Positions 47,968 through 60,419 of a DNA stretch of 64,000 nt are shown here, one piece after another. Position 1 is the stretch's first letter, and every line of letters starts with the position of its first letter. Position numbers and translations under genes: made by a program. The DNA comes from Pezicula radicicola (taxonomy: Eukaryota; Ascomycota; Leotiomycetes; Helotiales; Dermateaceae). The notes under the pieces are model-generated. The model searched no databases, was not told the DNA's origin, and saw nothing but the letters and a program-made list of their open reading frames with translations. The stretch lies in the NCBI GenBank assembly GCA_003008705.1, contig PDUO01000035.1, positions 68,101 through 132,100 of the forward strand, in the 5' to 3' direction.

Positions 47968-50900
47968 TTATGCAACATTCCCTAACAACTCATCCTTAAA
48001 TGTATCACATTCGACACTTTCTCCAGGGCTAGATCTCCTGCTTCCCGCATCTGACATCTCCGAAGCGATCGCTTCATGCCAGCTTGGCAACCCGGTCTTT
48101 AAAACAAACTCGGGGTTCAGGTTTGGCCCGAAGTATCGCTCCCGTCGCGTAGTGCTTCGTGAGCCGCCTTCTAATGCTGACATCGCGCTCCTAGTTGTTC
48201 TGAGCCTCTTGCCCTTTCTCCCGCCTTCACTGAGCAGATTACTTAGACGTTTTCGGTCTTGTTGTAGGTGTGCATCGTAAGCTACAATCGAACGTACATA
48301 TGGAGCTATGTCCGTTGCAATTATTGTCATAGTCCGGTCGAAACACGAAGGCTCCAGAGATGTGGTTGCACATTTCTCGGACTCGGCGATGGGATCGAAT
48401 GCCAAACTGAAATCTCGACGGGTTATAGATGATTCGACTGATGTCGACTTGGCCCTAATCAGGTTCAAAATCTGCATCTCGCTGGGCCTCTCAAGTTCCT
48501 GCGGAACCTCCCAGCCATACCGGACATGCTGATCAACTTGGAGATGCTTTCGAGTGCGGGATTTGATCCACATGGAAATGTCGCTCCCGACCTTGTGATA
48601 TTGCGCCAAAGAAGAGGCTTCGAGAAGTGGATGCGCCAATACGTAGTCTTCTTTTGTCTTGGTTGACATCTCTGGAAGGCTGATGTCAAGGGGTGTCTAT
48701 AGATATTAGCTCCGAGTCCACTCTGCTCTCGACATATCTACTCACATAATTATGTGATGCAAAGTCACTGCCGGAGCACAGATCCGCTACGCTCATAGCT
48801 TCTGCGAAATCATCGTAGATGTGCAAGGCAGCTCGGTCATCGTTGGCTCCAGTCGAGTGACTCTGTATCCTGCTCGCCCAAGTTGGCATGTCCAGGTTCC
48901 TTTGCCAATCACCCACATCCAAGTTCCAGCCCTCCCAGCTTTCGTGCAAAATCTCCTCCTCGATGTCTAAGTAATGCGAATGACCTTCCAAAATATCTTG
49001 ACATAGCCAACCCATACCTGTCTGGTAAGTTCCCTCGCTAATGACACGGATAGTGTCGCCATGTTCATTGACATCACTGCCACGTGGCCACCGGGGATAG
49101 AACCATTCCAAGCCGCCTTTGATATCCCCTACTGCGAATTGACACCAGAAGTCTAATTCCGTCAATGATGCGCGTAGATCGAGCTGCCTACTTTGATACA
49201 ACGCCTTGACTGCCTCACGTTGAATGGCATGGCCTTCGTTCGCAGCCAAAAGAAGCATATAGTCTACTGCAAGGTCTGTTGGCGGTGGCGTAAAGCGGAG
49301 GATGGCATGCAATCGCAATAAACCGAGCGGCAATGCGCTTTCATCGGTGCAAGTCATTATGACAGGCCGCTTAGACTGTGCAATCAAGTTTACAACTGTT
49401 GTCCAAAACTGCTTGTCTTCTTCATAAAGAACGTCGACCTCCTCTAGCAAAATGAGCGATTGCTTTTGTTGTTTTGACGCAGGTTTTGGAATGTTATCTG
49501 GAATAGTCTCAACTTTCTTGGATGCTGCTTTAGGCTTTGCTGGGCCCTTCGGTTTGAAAAAGGAGTTCATCGTGCCTTGGCGACCAGACTTTAGATCCTC
49601 AGCCAAGGCATCTGAAATTTGTCGCATGTCGTCGTCTTCATAATCCGTCTTTGCTTGCTTACTCAAGCCTTGAACGAGATGGTTACGAGTCATATCCCCG
49701 ACTTTCTCCAAGACATCTTTTCCACTCCGCCTACTGCTAGAATTGATTTCGAAAACCTCGAATCCAAGTTCTTTTGCAACTGCGTATACTGCTGCAGTCT
49801 TGCCAGAGCCGTGAGGTCCGCTAATAACAACCGCATTCATAAACCTTGAATGCTCCTTTGACCCTTTCACCGCAGCGTCACCAGCCCTGATAACAGTCTT
49901 CTTGTTTAGACTTTGACTTCCATGGGGACTTTCAAAATCTTCTAGATCAGATATCTCATCCATATCATTATCTTCCTCATCACTTGACACAATAAAATCA
50001 TCGAGCTTCTTTGACTTTCGCTTTCGCTTTCCAGACCCATCAACTTTCGACGATGCTGATCGCTTCAAGGGATTAGATGTTGCCTGGTTCCTCGTGTTCT
50101 CCGAGCCTGTTTCAACGGACAGTACAGTCAGTGTCCGCAGCCATTCTTTTAGAATGATAGCTTCTCGGCCCACTTGCAAGACCTCGGAAGCAGATTTTGG
50201 CGAGTATTTCGATATCCAGGACTGCGTCTCGCATTGAGACTGGTCGAACGGGGAGAGGGATGTAGCAATTGACGAATACATCTTAGCTAATGCTGGATGT
50301 ACTTGGGCACGAATTGACTTTTTAGTCTGAATCTCGTCCTCGCTAGAATTTTCAACTGCTGTTGAGTTTTTAGGTTGTACTTTTGCATGAACCTCATTAC
50401 GAACATGACGTTGAAGATATGGACCTGTTTCAAAATGTTTCTTGGGGAGTCGGAGACAGGGAGGCGGTGGATTGAAGTCGTCGAGATTAAGATCTTTAAG
50501 ACATTTCAATGTATCCGAAATGTTAAGTTCTTCAGCCAGGATTCTCATCACATCTTCGTGAAGGTGAACCTCTACAGCATGATCTTTGGATTTCCGATCT
50601 TTTGCTAGAATGACCGGTTCTAGCAGTCCCGACATAACTTCTCTGTCGCAAATATCACCGCGTCCACGGACATGAACAACATCTTTCCATGGCCAAGCTG
50701 GCTCCATTGCGCCAGGAAACTTGAACAATTTTTCAGATTTTCCAAAGCCTCCAAATGCCGACGTAGACTTGTCACTTGTTACCGGCCTGCCTCTGCTGGA
50801 AACCATTGACACTGTGGGATGGGCAGAGGTCTTAGTGGCGTGAACGTCCTTTTCTGGAGTAGGACCAGGTATGGTAGAGGGTCCAGAGAACAAAGGGTGT

Positions 50901-51958
50901 GTCGTCGGTTGAGGCTTGGTTGGTGCTTTGCCAGAAAAAAACGGATGAACAGCCTTCCTAGCTGCAAGTGGTTTGCTATTCTCTGATGGAGCTTGCACTT
51001 GAACTTCCTGATTAGGCATGCCATTTTTGATGCCCTTCAATATCTGGTTTATTTTGGACGCCGTTTGAAACCGAGATTCCAGGTCTTGGCCATACCTAAG
51101 AATCAAAATCTTAGATCTGGGTTTCCTGCCACGAGGCTTGGACTGCTTTTCGGCGACTATGAGATCAGCAACCTGAATCGGTTTCTTTGAGGGCGGCGAC
51201 CCAATTGTCCCCGTTTTGGGATTGAAACGCAATATCTTCGTTGGAACTTGTGTGCTGTGCTCCAAAGCTGCCACTATATTTTTGTTCGGCCCATCCTTAG
51301 GTTCGAGAACAGTTATTTTTTGGTCCACAGGCCTCTGTTCCTTTGATACTGCAGATAATAAATGTTTCGAGACCTTGTGTTCCATATTCGTATCTTCGTC
51401 GTATCCTTTGGGAGTAGTGTTCGTCCCTGACATCACCTCATCCCCCGGAGTTTGAGACACCAATCCCTCCGCCTGCATCATAAGCGACCCTTCTGATTCG
51501 AGTCCGTCCATGGTACCAGCTCTCTCTAACGGCTCACCAGTCATTGCATCCTGCCCAGGAACTCTGTCTCCACTCAAGCTTGTCTTCGCCCTTTTCCTAC
51601 GGCCGTTATTGGGGTCTACTTCGAGCATGGCAGAGGACGTCGACGATTTCATGAGCTTTGAGCTATCTGATTTTCCATCTTTCTTACTGCTGGACCTTTT
51701 TCCAGCACCACGTGCAGGTTTTAATGGAGGCTTGCTGACAAGATCAGCAGTACAAGCTGTTGTCGTGGACGGGACATCCTTCGGTGATTCTTCTTGGTGT
51801 GGTCCTGACAATACAAGTTAGCATTGGAGGAAAGGAAATGGGCCTAGACAATATTGCTGGAGAATTGAGGGAAATGAACCTGTAGGTTTCGAAAAAAAGG
51901 GATGAACTGCTTTATGTCCTTCCATCATCCCAATCGGATTGTTGATAACGAGCGCCAT
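47968..51958 (-). CDS. ELG1: ELG1/ATAD5-like PCNA unloader (RFC-like subunit)
   Basis: Large subunit of the Elg1 RFC-like complex, which removes PCNA from chromatin after replication. Three exons, 51958-51880, 51804-48746 and 48696-47968, give 1288 aa. A start at 51958 is supported because it restores MALVINNPIG and a first HPFFSKP motif. The N-terminal half is basic and disordered, with three HPxFS motifs (VHPFFSKP, VHPFFSGK, HPLFSGP), PIP-box-like. The AAA+ module follows: Walker A GPHGSGKTAAVYA, Walker B LILLEEVDVLYEED and sensor 1 region TCTDES. The KKRKRK-type cluster (KRKRKSKKLDDF) may be a nuclear signal. The C-terminal domain is RFC-like (AVGDIKGGLEWFY). Divergent from the Utp8-like gene, about 415 bp apart. 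Confidence 0.9.
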
Positions 51959-52374
51959 ACAGGTGGCTCTCATCGACTTTGTACGCGAGGTTCACGCGCT
52001 GCAAAAGCTCAGTATGATGTCAGCATCCTTCGAAAAAGAGATTGAAGGGTATTTCTTTTCGAGGCCAATAATTTATAGAAGGTATCGGTAATTCATTTAC
52101 TACTTCAAGCGTGGTATCATGAATGATCAAGGTTTAAGAAGAGACAAGCTGAGTGAGATCAAATTTGTTCAATGCTTCGCTGGACGCGTTCGTTCGCGAT
52201 TCAATTTACACCCCGGAGCGGCCGCCGTACTTAGCGCAGCAAATCTTGGCGCTGGATCAATTTGCTCCGTGCTCCGATGAACTTTTCTGCCCTCGCAAAT
52301 TATTATTTTCAAAGTCGCGGAACATTGTCAAAAGGTACAACTACCAGCTTCATTATTTGGGAACTTCCGTCAAA
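51959..52374. promoter_or_regulatory. Shared promoter region of ELG1 and Utp8-like genes
   Basis: About 415 bp between divergent start codons. It must carry both promoters. A GC-rich stretch (gagcggccgccgt, near 52215) stands out. No specific factor site could be assigned. Confidence 0.55.
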
Positions 52375-55216
52375 ATGTCGTCTAGACTCTCCTTACAGAA
52401 GCCCTATACTGTGGCCTCCCTACCGCAGTCGATTGATCAAGCAGGTAGCCGCTATGTTGTCGGGGAAGTCCATGGAGGAACGCCTGGAAGTAAGAAGAGA
52501 AAACGTTCTGAGCTAGTTGTGGGAGTACATGGAGAGAGTGTAAATCTGTATGATGTAGGTAAAACAAAGCCCAAAATCCAAGCGTGCTTCACTAACGTAT
52601 TTGCAGGTATCGTCTTCACGAATGATTACTTCATATGCACTCCCACCACAATCAAGTTTTACGTGCGCTCCATGTTCCCTTAGGACCAGGATCAGCAAAA
52701 GCGAAGTCGAGAGAAGAACTTATGTCTCGACCTTGGGTAAACGATCTTCGATAACACTCTTTCAAGAATCTGTTGCATCAGCTGGATCTGCGGGATCCTC
52801 CACCACATCGTGTGAATTAGATCAGTCACAAGCCAAGGTCTTTTTTTTGGGCACAATCAAGGGCCAGGGTGCTGAAGCAACAGCAAATACACCAGACTTA
52901 CTTGCTATTAAAGAAGATGGAGAGATTCAATGCCTGGATGGCAAGACACTACAAAAGAGATGGACATCACCGACTACAGCATTATACAGAGATGTTGCCA
53001 CACCAATCCCGAATGACACTAAGGTGGAATTTGTGCACCTCACAAACGCATATGGAGCGAGTCAGGGTATTCTCAAAGGGCGCCAAGATGTCTTAACTGC
53101 TTTTGGTCAAGAGATTTCAGAAGATGGTTTCGATCCAGACATACTCGTCATAGTTACGACTTCCAGTAGCAGCACCACGAGCACTTTACATATCCTAGCT
53201 TTGCCAAGAAGAGTCTCTACCACGAGTAGCTCGAAGCAGTCGGTCGAGTCTTTACTATCCGCCAATCTACCACAGCTTCATCCATCTTCACCAAGTAAAC
53301 GAATTTTTAGCATCCATGTGTCCGCCGGGATTTTGCAAGAACTTGCTAGCGACGTCCTAGTCACCTACGATCTCAACGAGACATTGCCAAAAGTACAATC
53401 GCGCCTCTCTGTCCCTGGGTCAACATCATTTCTGAGATTGTCCAGTACATCTGTTATCGTGTCATCGGAGACCTCCATAGGAATCTACAATTCCAGATTT
53501 AATTCTGTCCAGGCCACTATTCAATTGGGATCGGTCGTAGCAACGGAGTCACTGTCAACAAAAAGGAAAGTTGGTGTCACTCTGGAGGGGTCCCTAAAAT
53601 ACGAACTTGTAGCCTATTTCCCCAAATTAGGTACTGCGGTCGCTCTTGCTGGTACTGATCTTATTGCTATACAGCTTGAAAATCAGCATTTGAACAAATC
53701 ACATGCGTCAGGCCTCCTTATTGATTCACTAGGGCGTGCAGTTCAACAGCAGGAGCGCGGATTTGAGCGGAAAGATAAAGAGACCAGAGGCGTTAACTTA
53801 ATGACTCTGCAATCATATCTACCAGGATCAGTCGGTAGTTCAGAGCTACCGTGGGCAAGACAAATACTGGAGCCTGAGAAGCTTTTTTCTTCACAAGACG
53901 TGGAAGGCTTCGAAGCTTTCATGGCGAAGAAGTTGTTTATTGATGAAGGTTTAGACACGAATATTTTGAAAGGGAGGGTAAAGGCTGGTCAATCAATGCC
54001 GAACGGCGGCAATAGAACATCCGACACGAAAGCACGCGCGACCGATCGCCGCTGGGTGTTATATGCTCTCCGCAAGATCTTTACCTGGTCAGCGGGCGAA
54101 GATGGAAAATATCGACTATCGATTTCATTCTATCCACACAAAGTCTTCATATGGCTAATACAGACGGGGAAAGTTACCGTCGCCAATCTCGAGTCTGCTC
54201 TTCGAAATGAGCTTTGGGCCTCTCCAGAACAGACGATTCCAGCTGGAGAGCTCATTCGAGCCGTTGTAGAACTCGATCAAGAAATGAAGCTGTTAATGGC
54301 TCTTCTTACCAACAATTTCCTAGGAGCATCGGATCTTCTACATGCAATTCGACTATTGATGCAGAGTCTAGAACTGCTTGGAGATAATGCCAGCACAAAG
54401 CAGAAGTTGTTAACCAACGGAGAAGTCTCCGAACTATCTAATGGCAATATTGAGGAAGAGCTTGAGAGACTGGAAGCTGAAGCCGAAGAGGATTTGACAC
54501 TCGCAGAGTACCATTTGGGTGCTGGGTCAGGTGTCAGAGGAGAGGCTCTTAGCTTGGCTCTGGCAAAGCTTTATACCTGCCCGTCAATTAATATTGTTTC
54601 GGCACTTCAGACGACCTTAACGGGCCAAGAGGTAGTGTCCCTTATCTATCTCTTGAGGTTTGAGTTAGCAAGAGGTGGGTGGACCTCAAGATATCTTGAT
54701 ATCGAGTCGGACGTCTTCGATGCCGACGCCGAGGTATCTAGCAGTACTGTGACCCTCATCTCAAGCCTACTTAACAACTGTATTGATGCTATTGGCGCTG
54801 GAGGTTGGTTGACAGGGGATGCTAGGTTAGTCAACGGTGATGTTTACGAGTCTGAAGACCTCATCAAGAGCTTGAAGCTCGAAGTTAGCGCCGCGCTGGA
54901 GGGAATTGAGGAGGCTACTTACTTGAAGGGGCTAACATCGGAATTTGTGCGATATGGTGATGCTGTGCAGAATGCCCTTCCTCGCTCACCCGAACCTGAT
55001 ACTCCAGCTGGCAAAAAGCGGAAGACGATGCCAATAATCCTCCCATCAAACGAACAAAACTCAACGGTCTTGCCATATGGTCTCAAAGCCGAGCATCAGA
55101 TTTCTCGCTTCCGAGTTGGTGCAGGTGGAGAATTGCAGAAGCGTAGTGCAAGAGATATCGGCCAGTTGAAGAGTAAAAAGGTTGGGAAGTATTCTCTAGA
55201 GAGGATTGTCATATGA
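52375..55216 (+). CDS. Utp8-like t-UTP ribosome biogenesis factor
   Basis: Probable subunit of the t-UTP/UtpA complex that starts 90S pre-ribosome assembly in the nucleolus. Two exons, 52375-52554 and 52607-55216 (52 nt intron), give 929 aa. The chosen ATG at 52375 begins MSSRLSLQKPYTVASLP; earlier in-frame codons lie in the promoter. The N-terminal half looks like a beta-propeller (KKRKRSELVVGVHGESVNLYD, then SYALPPQSSFTCAPCS), matching what I recall of fungal Utp8. The C-terminal half is helical. A short nuclear-signal-like cluster (GKKRKTM) lies near the end. The name rests on recalled similarity. Confidence 0.7.
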
Positions 55217-55838
55217 GTCTGGAATTGCACATAGTAGGAACGAGAATGAAACGATGTCGACCCAATTTTCAGACGTCGTGGCACCCGTTATCGAGGCGAT
55301 ACGGTTTACTTCCCACCAATATACTTATTGTACGGACCACATCAACCGATAACTAGCCAACACGTTCGTAGCAGTGCAGCATCCTATCCAACCAAGCTCA
55401 AGCGAGCCTATGAACATCAACAGCTCACTATTCGGTCAGCATAGCTTGCATAATTCTTGCACAAGCCCCAGCCTCATTTGCTGCGCCCCATCGTTCGTGA
55501 GATTTTCAGAGGCTAGATAGCCCTGTTCCCCACTCCAGTACGAGTGAGGCAAGGCAGGGAACAGCCGTTTTTGAGCGCGCGCAGTCACGAACGTCATACT
55601 AGGTCGCTGTCGTGGATACCTATTTCTCAGCTCGTAGCCTTTAATAATTCCTCACTTTCTCTCCTTTATCTTTCTGCCTGATCTTTCTACGTGTCTCAGT
55701 TCAACTTTATTAGCCACCCTGTGAAATTTACAGGCCATATCATAGCGACAAGGCGACAGTCAAGACCTGGAGACCCCGCAACTTGTCTAGCCAAGACGAA
55801 CCACAAATCAAGAAACTGGGCTCAGAAAATCTTTCACG
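55217..55838. other. Intergenic region upstream of STAND-like gene
   Basis: About 620 bp between tandem plus-strand genes. The CT-rich part after about 55,640 fits a promoter or 5' leader. No gene recognised. Confidence 0.5.
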
Positions 55839-58280
55839 ATGAGTTTTGGTGCGTCACCATCAGACATCATCATTCTTGTCACATTCTGCAAAACATTATA
55901 TCGAAAATGCAAAGAGGCAGGTGGAGAATACCTCGAAATAAGTCGGGAGGTTCGAGGCCTACATACCGTTTTGCGCCATCTCAAGTACGAAGTTGAAGCG
56001 CCCGAATCTGTCCTCAACCGCGATCGCTCGACGTATAGCCGTGAACTTGCGCCCATAATAGGGGACTGCGATTATACTCTGTGTATGTTAGATGGGCTGC
56101 TACAGAAATATGGGAGGCTTGGTGATAGCAGTCCGTCCAGCCCAAGGGTTCTGTGGGACAAGATCAGATCTGGTAGTAATGAGATGGATGAGTTGGGAGG
56201 GATTCGGGTGAAGTTGATTTCGCACAAAACAAGTCTAACCCTTTTCCTCGACACAATCCAACTCCATCAGTCTGGAAAGGTAGAAAAGACATTGGATCTG
56301 CAAAATGGTCAATTAGACAAGATTCTAGACAAAGTTGATGGGATAGCATCGAGGATGGGCCACAGGGCGGGGAGTGTAATGACGAATTATGATGATGATG
56401 ATAAGGAAGTTTGGAAGCAATTCCGGAGAGAGCTGATCACCGAAGGATTTGACAGTGCTGTATTGCACAAACATAAGGTTCGTTGCCAGAATGTCATATC
56501 GCAACGATGGACTCTGTTTGAACTATAGCTAATTGTGCCTTAAAGGACGTACTGCGGGCATACATCCGCGAAATCGACCAGGATGGCTTATTGGATGACG
56601 TTCCACGCGATACACATAACCACCCCTCATCAGATGTAAATCCGGAACGTTGGCTAGACCATGTCCATTCAGAGACTTCCGATGACCCTCCACCATCTTT
56701 CCGGACCGTCGAAACTAATACAACGGACGATTCGACCAAAGAATTGGCTGCGCGAGAAGATAATATGAAGTTTCCACAGTCTATAAAAGCGGAACGTGCA
56801 AAAACTCAGTCAATGAAAGCTGGTCATGTCGATGTACAGAACAAGCTGTGAGTACCATCTGGAAAGATGAATTTGTGGTGAAGTCTAACAGAGGGTTAGC
56901 AATGTTCCGAATTGGAATTCCCCAAAAGAACGGACTGGAAGTGATGGGAGTCAAAGACACCGGTTACCAGTACCTAAACTCATTACATCGTCCGAAAAAG
57001 AACCACTATACCAAAATACCAGTGGGTCTGAAAGTGATGATTCGGATTCAGAGGCATCAGAAAATAAGAAGGGCCAAATCGGATCTTCTGAACTTGCACT
57101 GGTTATTCGCACTAGTGATCTTACATCGAGCCCATCCAGCATGGCTTTGCAGGTAAGGCCTTCCGGCTCGCCTTCTAGTTACAGAAGCCAAGCCAGCTTC
57201 ACAAGCTTTACCGACGAAGAAGTTCCGCGCTCGATGGCGTTTCGGCCAAAAAGTAATCTGGACTATGAATCTTCCCCTCCTCATAACGGTGCACTTTCAA
57301 TTCCGCAAAGTCAAAAGGCTCAGGATGGCCGCAGCAGCCCTAGACAAACCCCAATTCGACTAGCACCAGATCAGAATGGCAATGAGATCCCAGCTGATGC
57401 CAAATGGACAAAAATAAAGCGTAGTTTAGTATCCCCAGAAGTCCTGGCTCAAGATCGTAGGCGATATGAAGCGTATGTTTGTCTTGCGATATTATGTGTT
57501 TGCTTGTTGATGAGTTGCTGACTTTATTCAAAGACGTCCAGATTTTGTTGCTGTGTTGGGAGTTTTAACTCGCGAAGAAATACAGGGTTACGCTGCGCGT
57601 TCATATACACTACGAGAAGCAAGGCACCGAGAGCACCAGAAACGTCAGAATCCGGCTTACCTTCCTCGCCCATCACCGATTCCAATCCCGCGTTCCCCTG
57701 AGAATAATAGACAGAGTAGATACACACCGTCTGAGGATTCCTCAGATTCTGCAGATGAAGACCGTCATCAGAGGCCCCGCTACACCGAGCATCGCACATA
57801 CCCAGGCTCTCCCACTCCCAACTATACTCATGTGCATCAATCAGGATACCCGAATCCATATGGAGTTAGGCCTCCGCCGTCACCGGCATTGTCATCATCG
57901 TCTAATTTAATACCGCAATCAGCAAGGCTGCCACAACATTCTCCGCGTGAATCGCATTCACATCACCACAGCTCACATAGGGAGAGAGAACGAAATGAAT
58001 CTCGAAGGAGGTACAGTTCTCCGTCACGGCAGCCATCTCAGACAAAACTTGCGGACAAGGAGAAGAACAAGAGGAGATGGAAGGAGAATCTTAGTGCGGG
58101 GGCAGTTGGTGGCGCTGCTTTCAGCTTACTGCGTAAGTCTCATTTGCTCGGAGCAAAACTATCCTTCCCGAGTCATTGCTTATGTCGATCATATTTGAGC
58201 TGCTGCGGAGCTATTTCCTGTAGGGCACATAAACTAACCAAATTGCAGATGTACTGACAGAAGCTGCGGAGGGCTTATGA
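55839..58280 (+). CDS. Fungal STAND-type N-terminal domain protein with disordered tail (DUF8035-like)
   Basis: Five exons, 55839-56477, 56546-56847, 56894-57472, 57534-58132 and 58249-58280, splice in frame to 716 aa. Residues 1-190 are helical and match the N-terminal domain found on many fungal STAND/NACHT proteins (MSFGASPSDIIILVTFCK, EYLEISREVRGL). There is no NTPase (no P-loop), ankyrin or WD repeat. The middle is Ser/Asp/Glu-rich. A compact block follows, WTKIKRSLVSPEVLAQDRRRYEARPDFVAVLGVLTREEI, resembling the fungal DUF8035 segment. The Pro/Ser/His/Arg-rich remainder is disordered. The last exon encodes only ten residues. Function unknown; a signalling or adaptor role is inferred. Confidence 0.75.
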
Positions 58281-60419
58281 AAACGAGACGGAGTCCTTCG
58301 GCCTGCGAGAAGTTGACTTTTTGTGATCCTGTAGCACTTCGAATTTCTTGTTTCCCATAGTTTGCATAGCGGGATAGCAGCAATAGCGAGGTGCTTAAAG
58401 GCTGTTTTTGGGAAGCTCTATTGGAGGGCAAGTTTTTTTGTACGAAGGTACTGTACAGTAGGTTGGATCTTGGCATTTACTGTAGGAATAGCGGTATGGT
58501 ACCTATCTTCTGTACGCAAAGGTCGTGTCGAGTCAGTTCTACTCGTCTTTAGGATCTTCTTTTCGTATCTCTGTGGCTCTGTCTCTCGCGATGTATCGAA
58601 AAGCATCACGGGTCCTCATTCAGGACACGGTCTCAGAAGGGCAAGGCAGGCACCTGAATCGAGTTGCATGAAATGCTTGGGGTCACGCTTGTTATGGAAT
58701 GGATACTTCCCATGTTAGAAGTGCGTCGCCATGAAGTCTTTTCAGTCTTTTCAGTCTTTCCAGTCTTGTTTTGATGGAAGATACCGAATACACCGATCTT
58801 TGTCCGATGGCAGTGCGTATACTGCAGGTTGCCTTCTGGTAACATAGTTTCGTACTTGTGGAAAAAGCCAAAGCCGCACGGCCTATCCCAGAGATTCTCC
58901 CCGAGCCCCCTTTCGCTCGTCTCGCTTATTGGCTGTGCCAAGGAGGGGAAAGCAGGGGAGGAAGCTACCCCGCAACAAGCTAAGGCGAAAAGTCTAGAAC
59001 AGCCCCACACCGTGCTCGAGCTCGTCAACGTCCATCCCAGCGACGCCCGTACAGGACAGTAGAAGTGTAGCCAGCAGTACGCAGGACACAGGACACAGGA
59101 CACAGGACGCAGGACGCAGGACCCGCCAGCGTACAGTACAGTAGGTATGGAGTACAGTACCGTACCAACAGACCCTTTCCATCCCCCCCATACTTGGCCT
59201 TGGCGCCCCGGACTCCACTTCCACATAATTCTCCGCGCCGCACACTTCTGTCGTGTCCCAGCAGGTCTGTCTTGTCTTCTTACCTGAACCTCGAGCATCA
59301 TTACTGCTTGCTGCATTGCCTTTTGCCTATGAAAGCTCGATGGCATGCCATAATAATGATAGCTGTCCATTGATCTTCTCTTCCCTTACCGTATCTAGCC
59401 ACCCGCATACGACAGTCTTCCGAGACCCTGCTCTCAAAGCGGATCCAGTTTCAGTTGCAGCTACTTACAAGACAGGAGTATAGCTGTAGTTATACTGTAG
59501 TACCATAGCTGCCTTCACTCGAAGCTTCAAGCTGGATTCAGTAACTCTCGCTTAGCGAACTTTGTGCTTGTACCTACGTATTCTGTGCTGTGCTGTGCTG
59601 TGCTGAGCTGTGCTGACTAGAGGCGACGGAAGGCTCGGGACTTTCCTCTGTCTTTTGCCAGTGCCGAAGCAGTTTCGTTGCGAAGCCCCAGTACGGTAAG
59701 TACCATACCTTCGTACTGTACGGTGCGGGAGTTGCTCGCTGTTCGGATGGCTATTTACAGAACCCCAGAAAACCCCACATACCCACTTGATGTTGCGGGG
59801 TAGACTAAACGGATGCGAGGCGGTTGGAGAAGGCTGTTGAAGGCTGTTGAAGGGTGTACCAGTAGTGCAAGACTAAAGGAATTGGCATTGCAGTAATTGG
59901 TTGTCAGCTTTCAATAATCATACCATTTTGCTATTCCCAGAAATCGGAGTATTTCCATTAGCGGTGCTGGTGTCAACCTTCTCTCCCACATTGCGGTACG
60001 AAGCAACTCCCAACGGCGGTTCTTCCGCATCAATGATGTCTGTCTCCATGAAAGTCAAAGGAAATGAATTGAGGGGTACCCTGGCAACGTCAAGTTGACT
60101 TGAAGGCATGCCCAGCGTGGTATGGGCCATGAAACCCTCCAGCCTGCCCCATGGAAGCCAATGAAGAATTTGGATTGTTACCCATGAGTCCGTATATCTG
60201 CAGAGCTGCGTCAGATCCCACCTAAAGTTTCGAAATTTCCCTCAACCATGGAGGCATGGCGTGCGGGGTTTCGGAGAGCAGAATAGAATTTGAAGGCCTC
60301 GCTCCCCACTGTCCGCAGCTCTTTTCCTCTCCCTCATACTCCCCAGAGTTGTTCTGGTACAGTTCAAACCGTGACTCTTTACCAAACTTTACCCTTGCAT
60401 AAGCAATCCCACCCTCAAG
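58281..60419. other. 2.1-kb gene-free region with simple repeats
   Basis: No gene is supported. Features seen: a tandem tcttttcag-like unit near 58738-58768; a CTGTG-type microsatellite near 59586-59617; and repeated GTAC-containing palindromes (TACAGTAC and relatives) near 58450, 59130-59165 and 59690-59725. The last 300 bp probably hold the alcohol oxidase promoter. Confidence 0.5.
59081..59122. repeat. 7-bp tandem repeat, six copies
   Basis: Six adjacent copies of (G/A)CAGGAC fill 42 bp; copies differ only at the first base (G or A). Confidence 0.85.

Noticed and set aside
58633..59370. 245-codon minus-strand ORF
   Set aside because: It runs through simple repeats, Cys/Leu/Val-rich, with no domain; open by composition rather than by selection.
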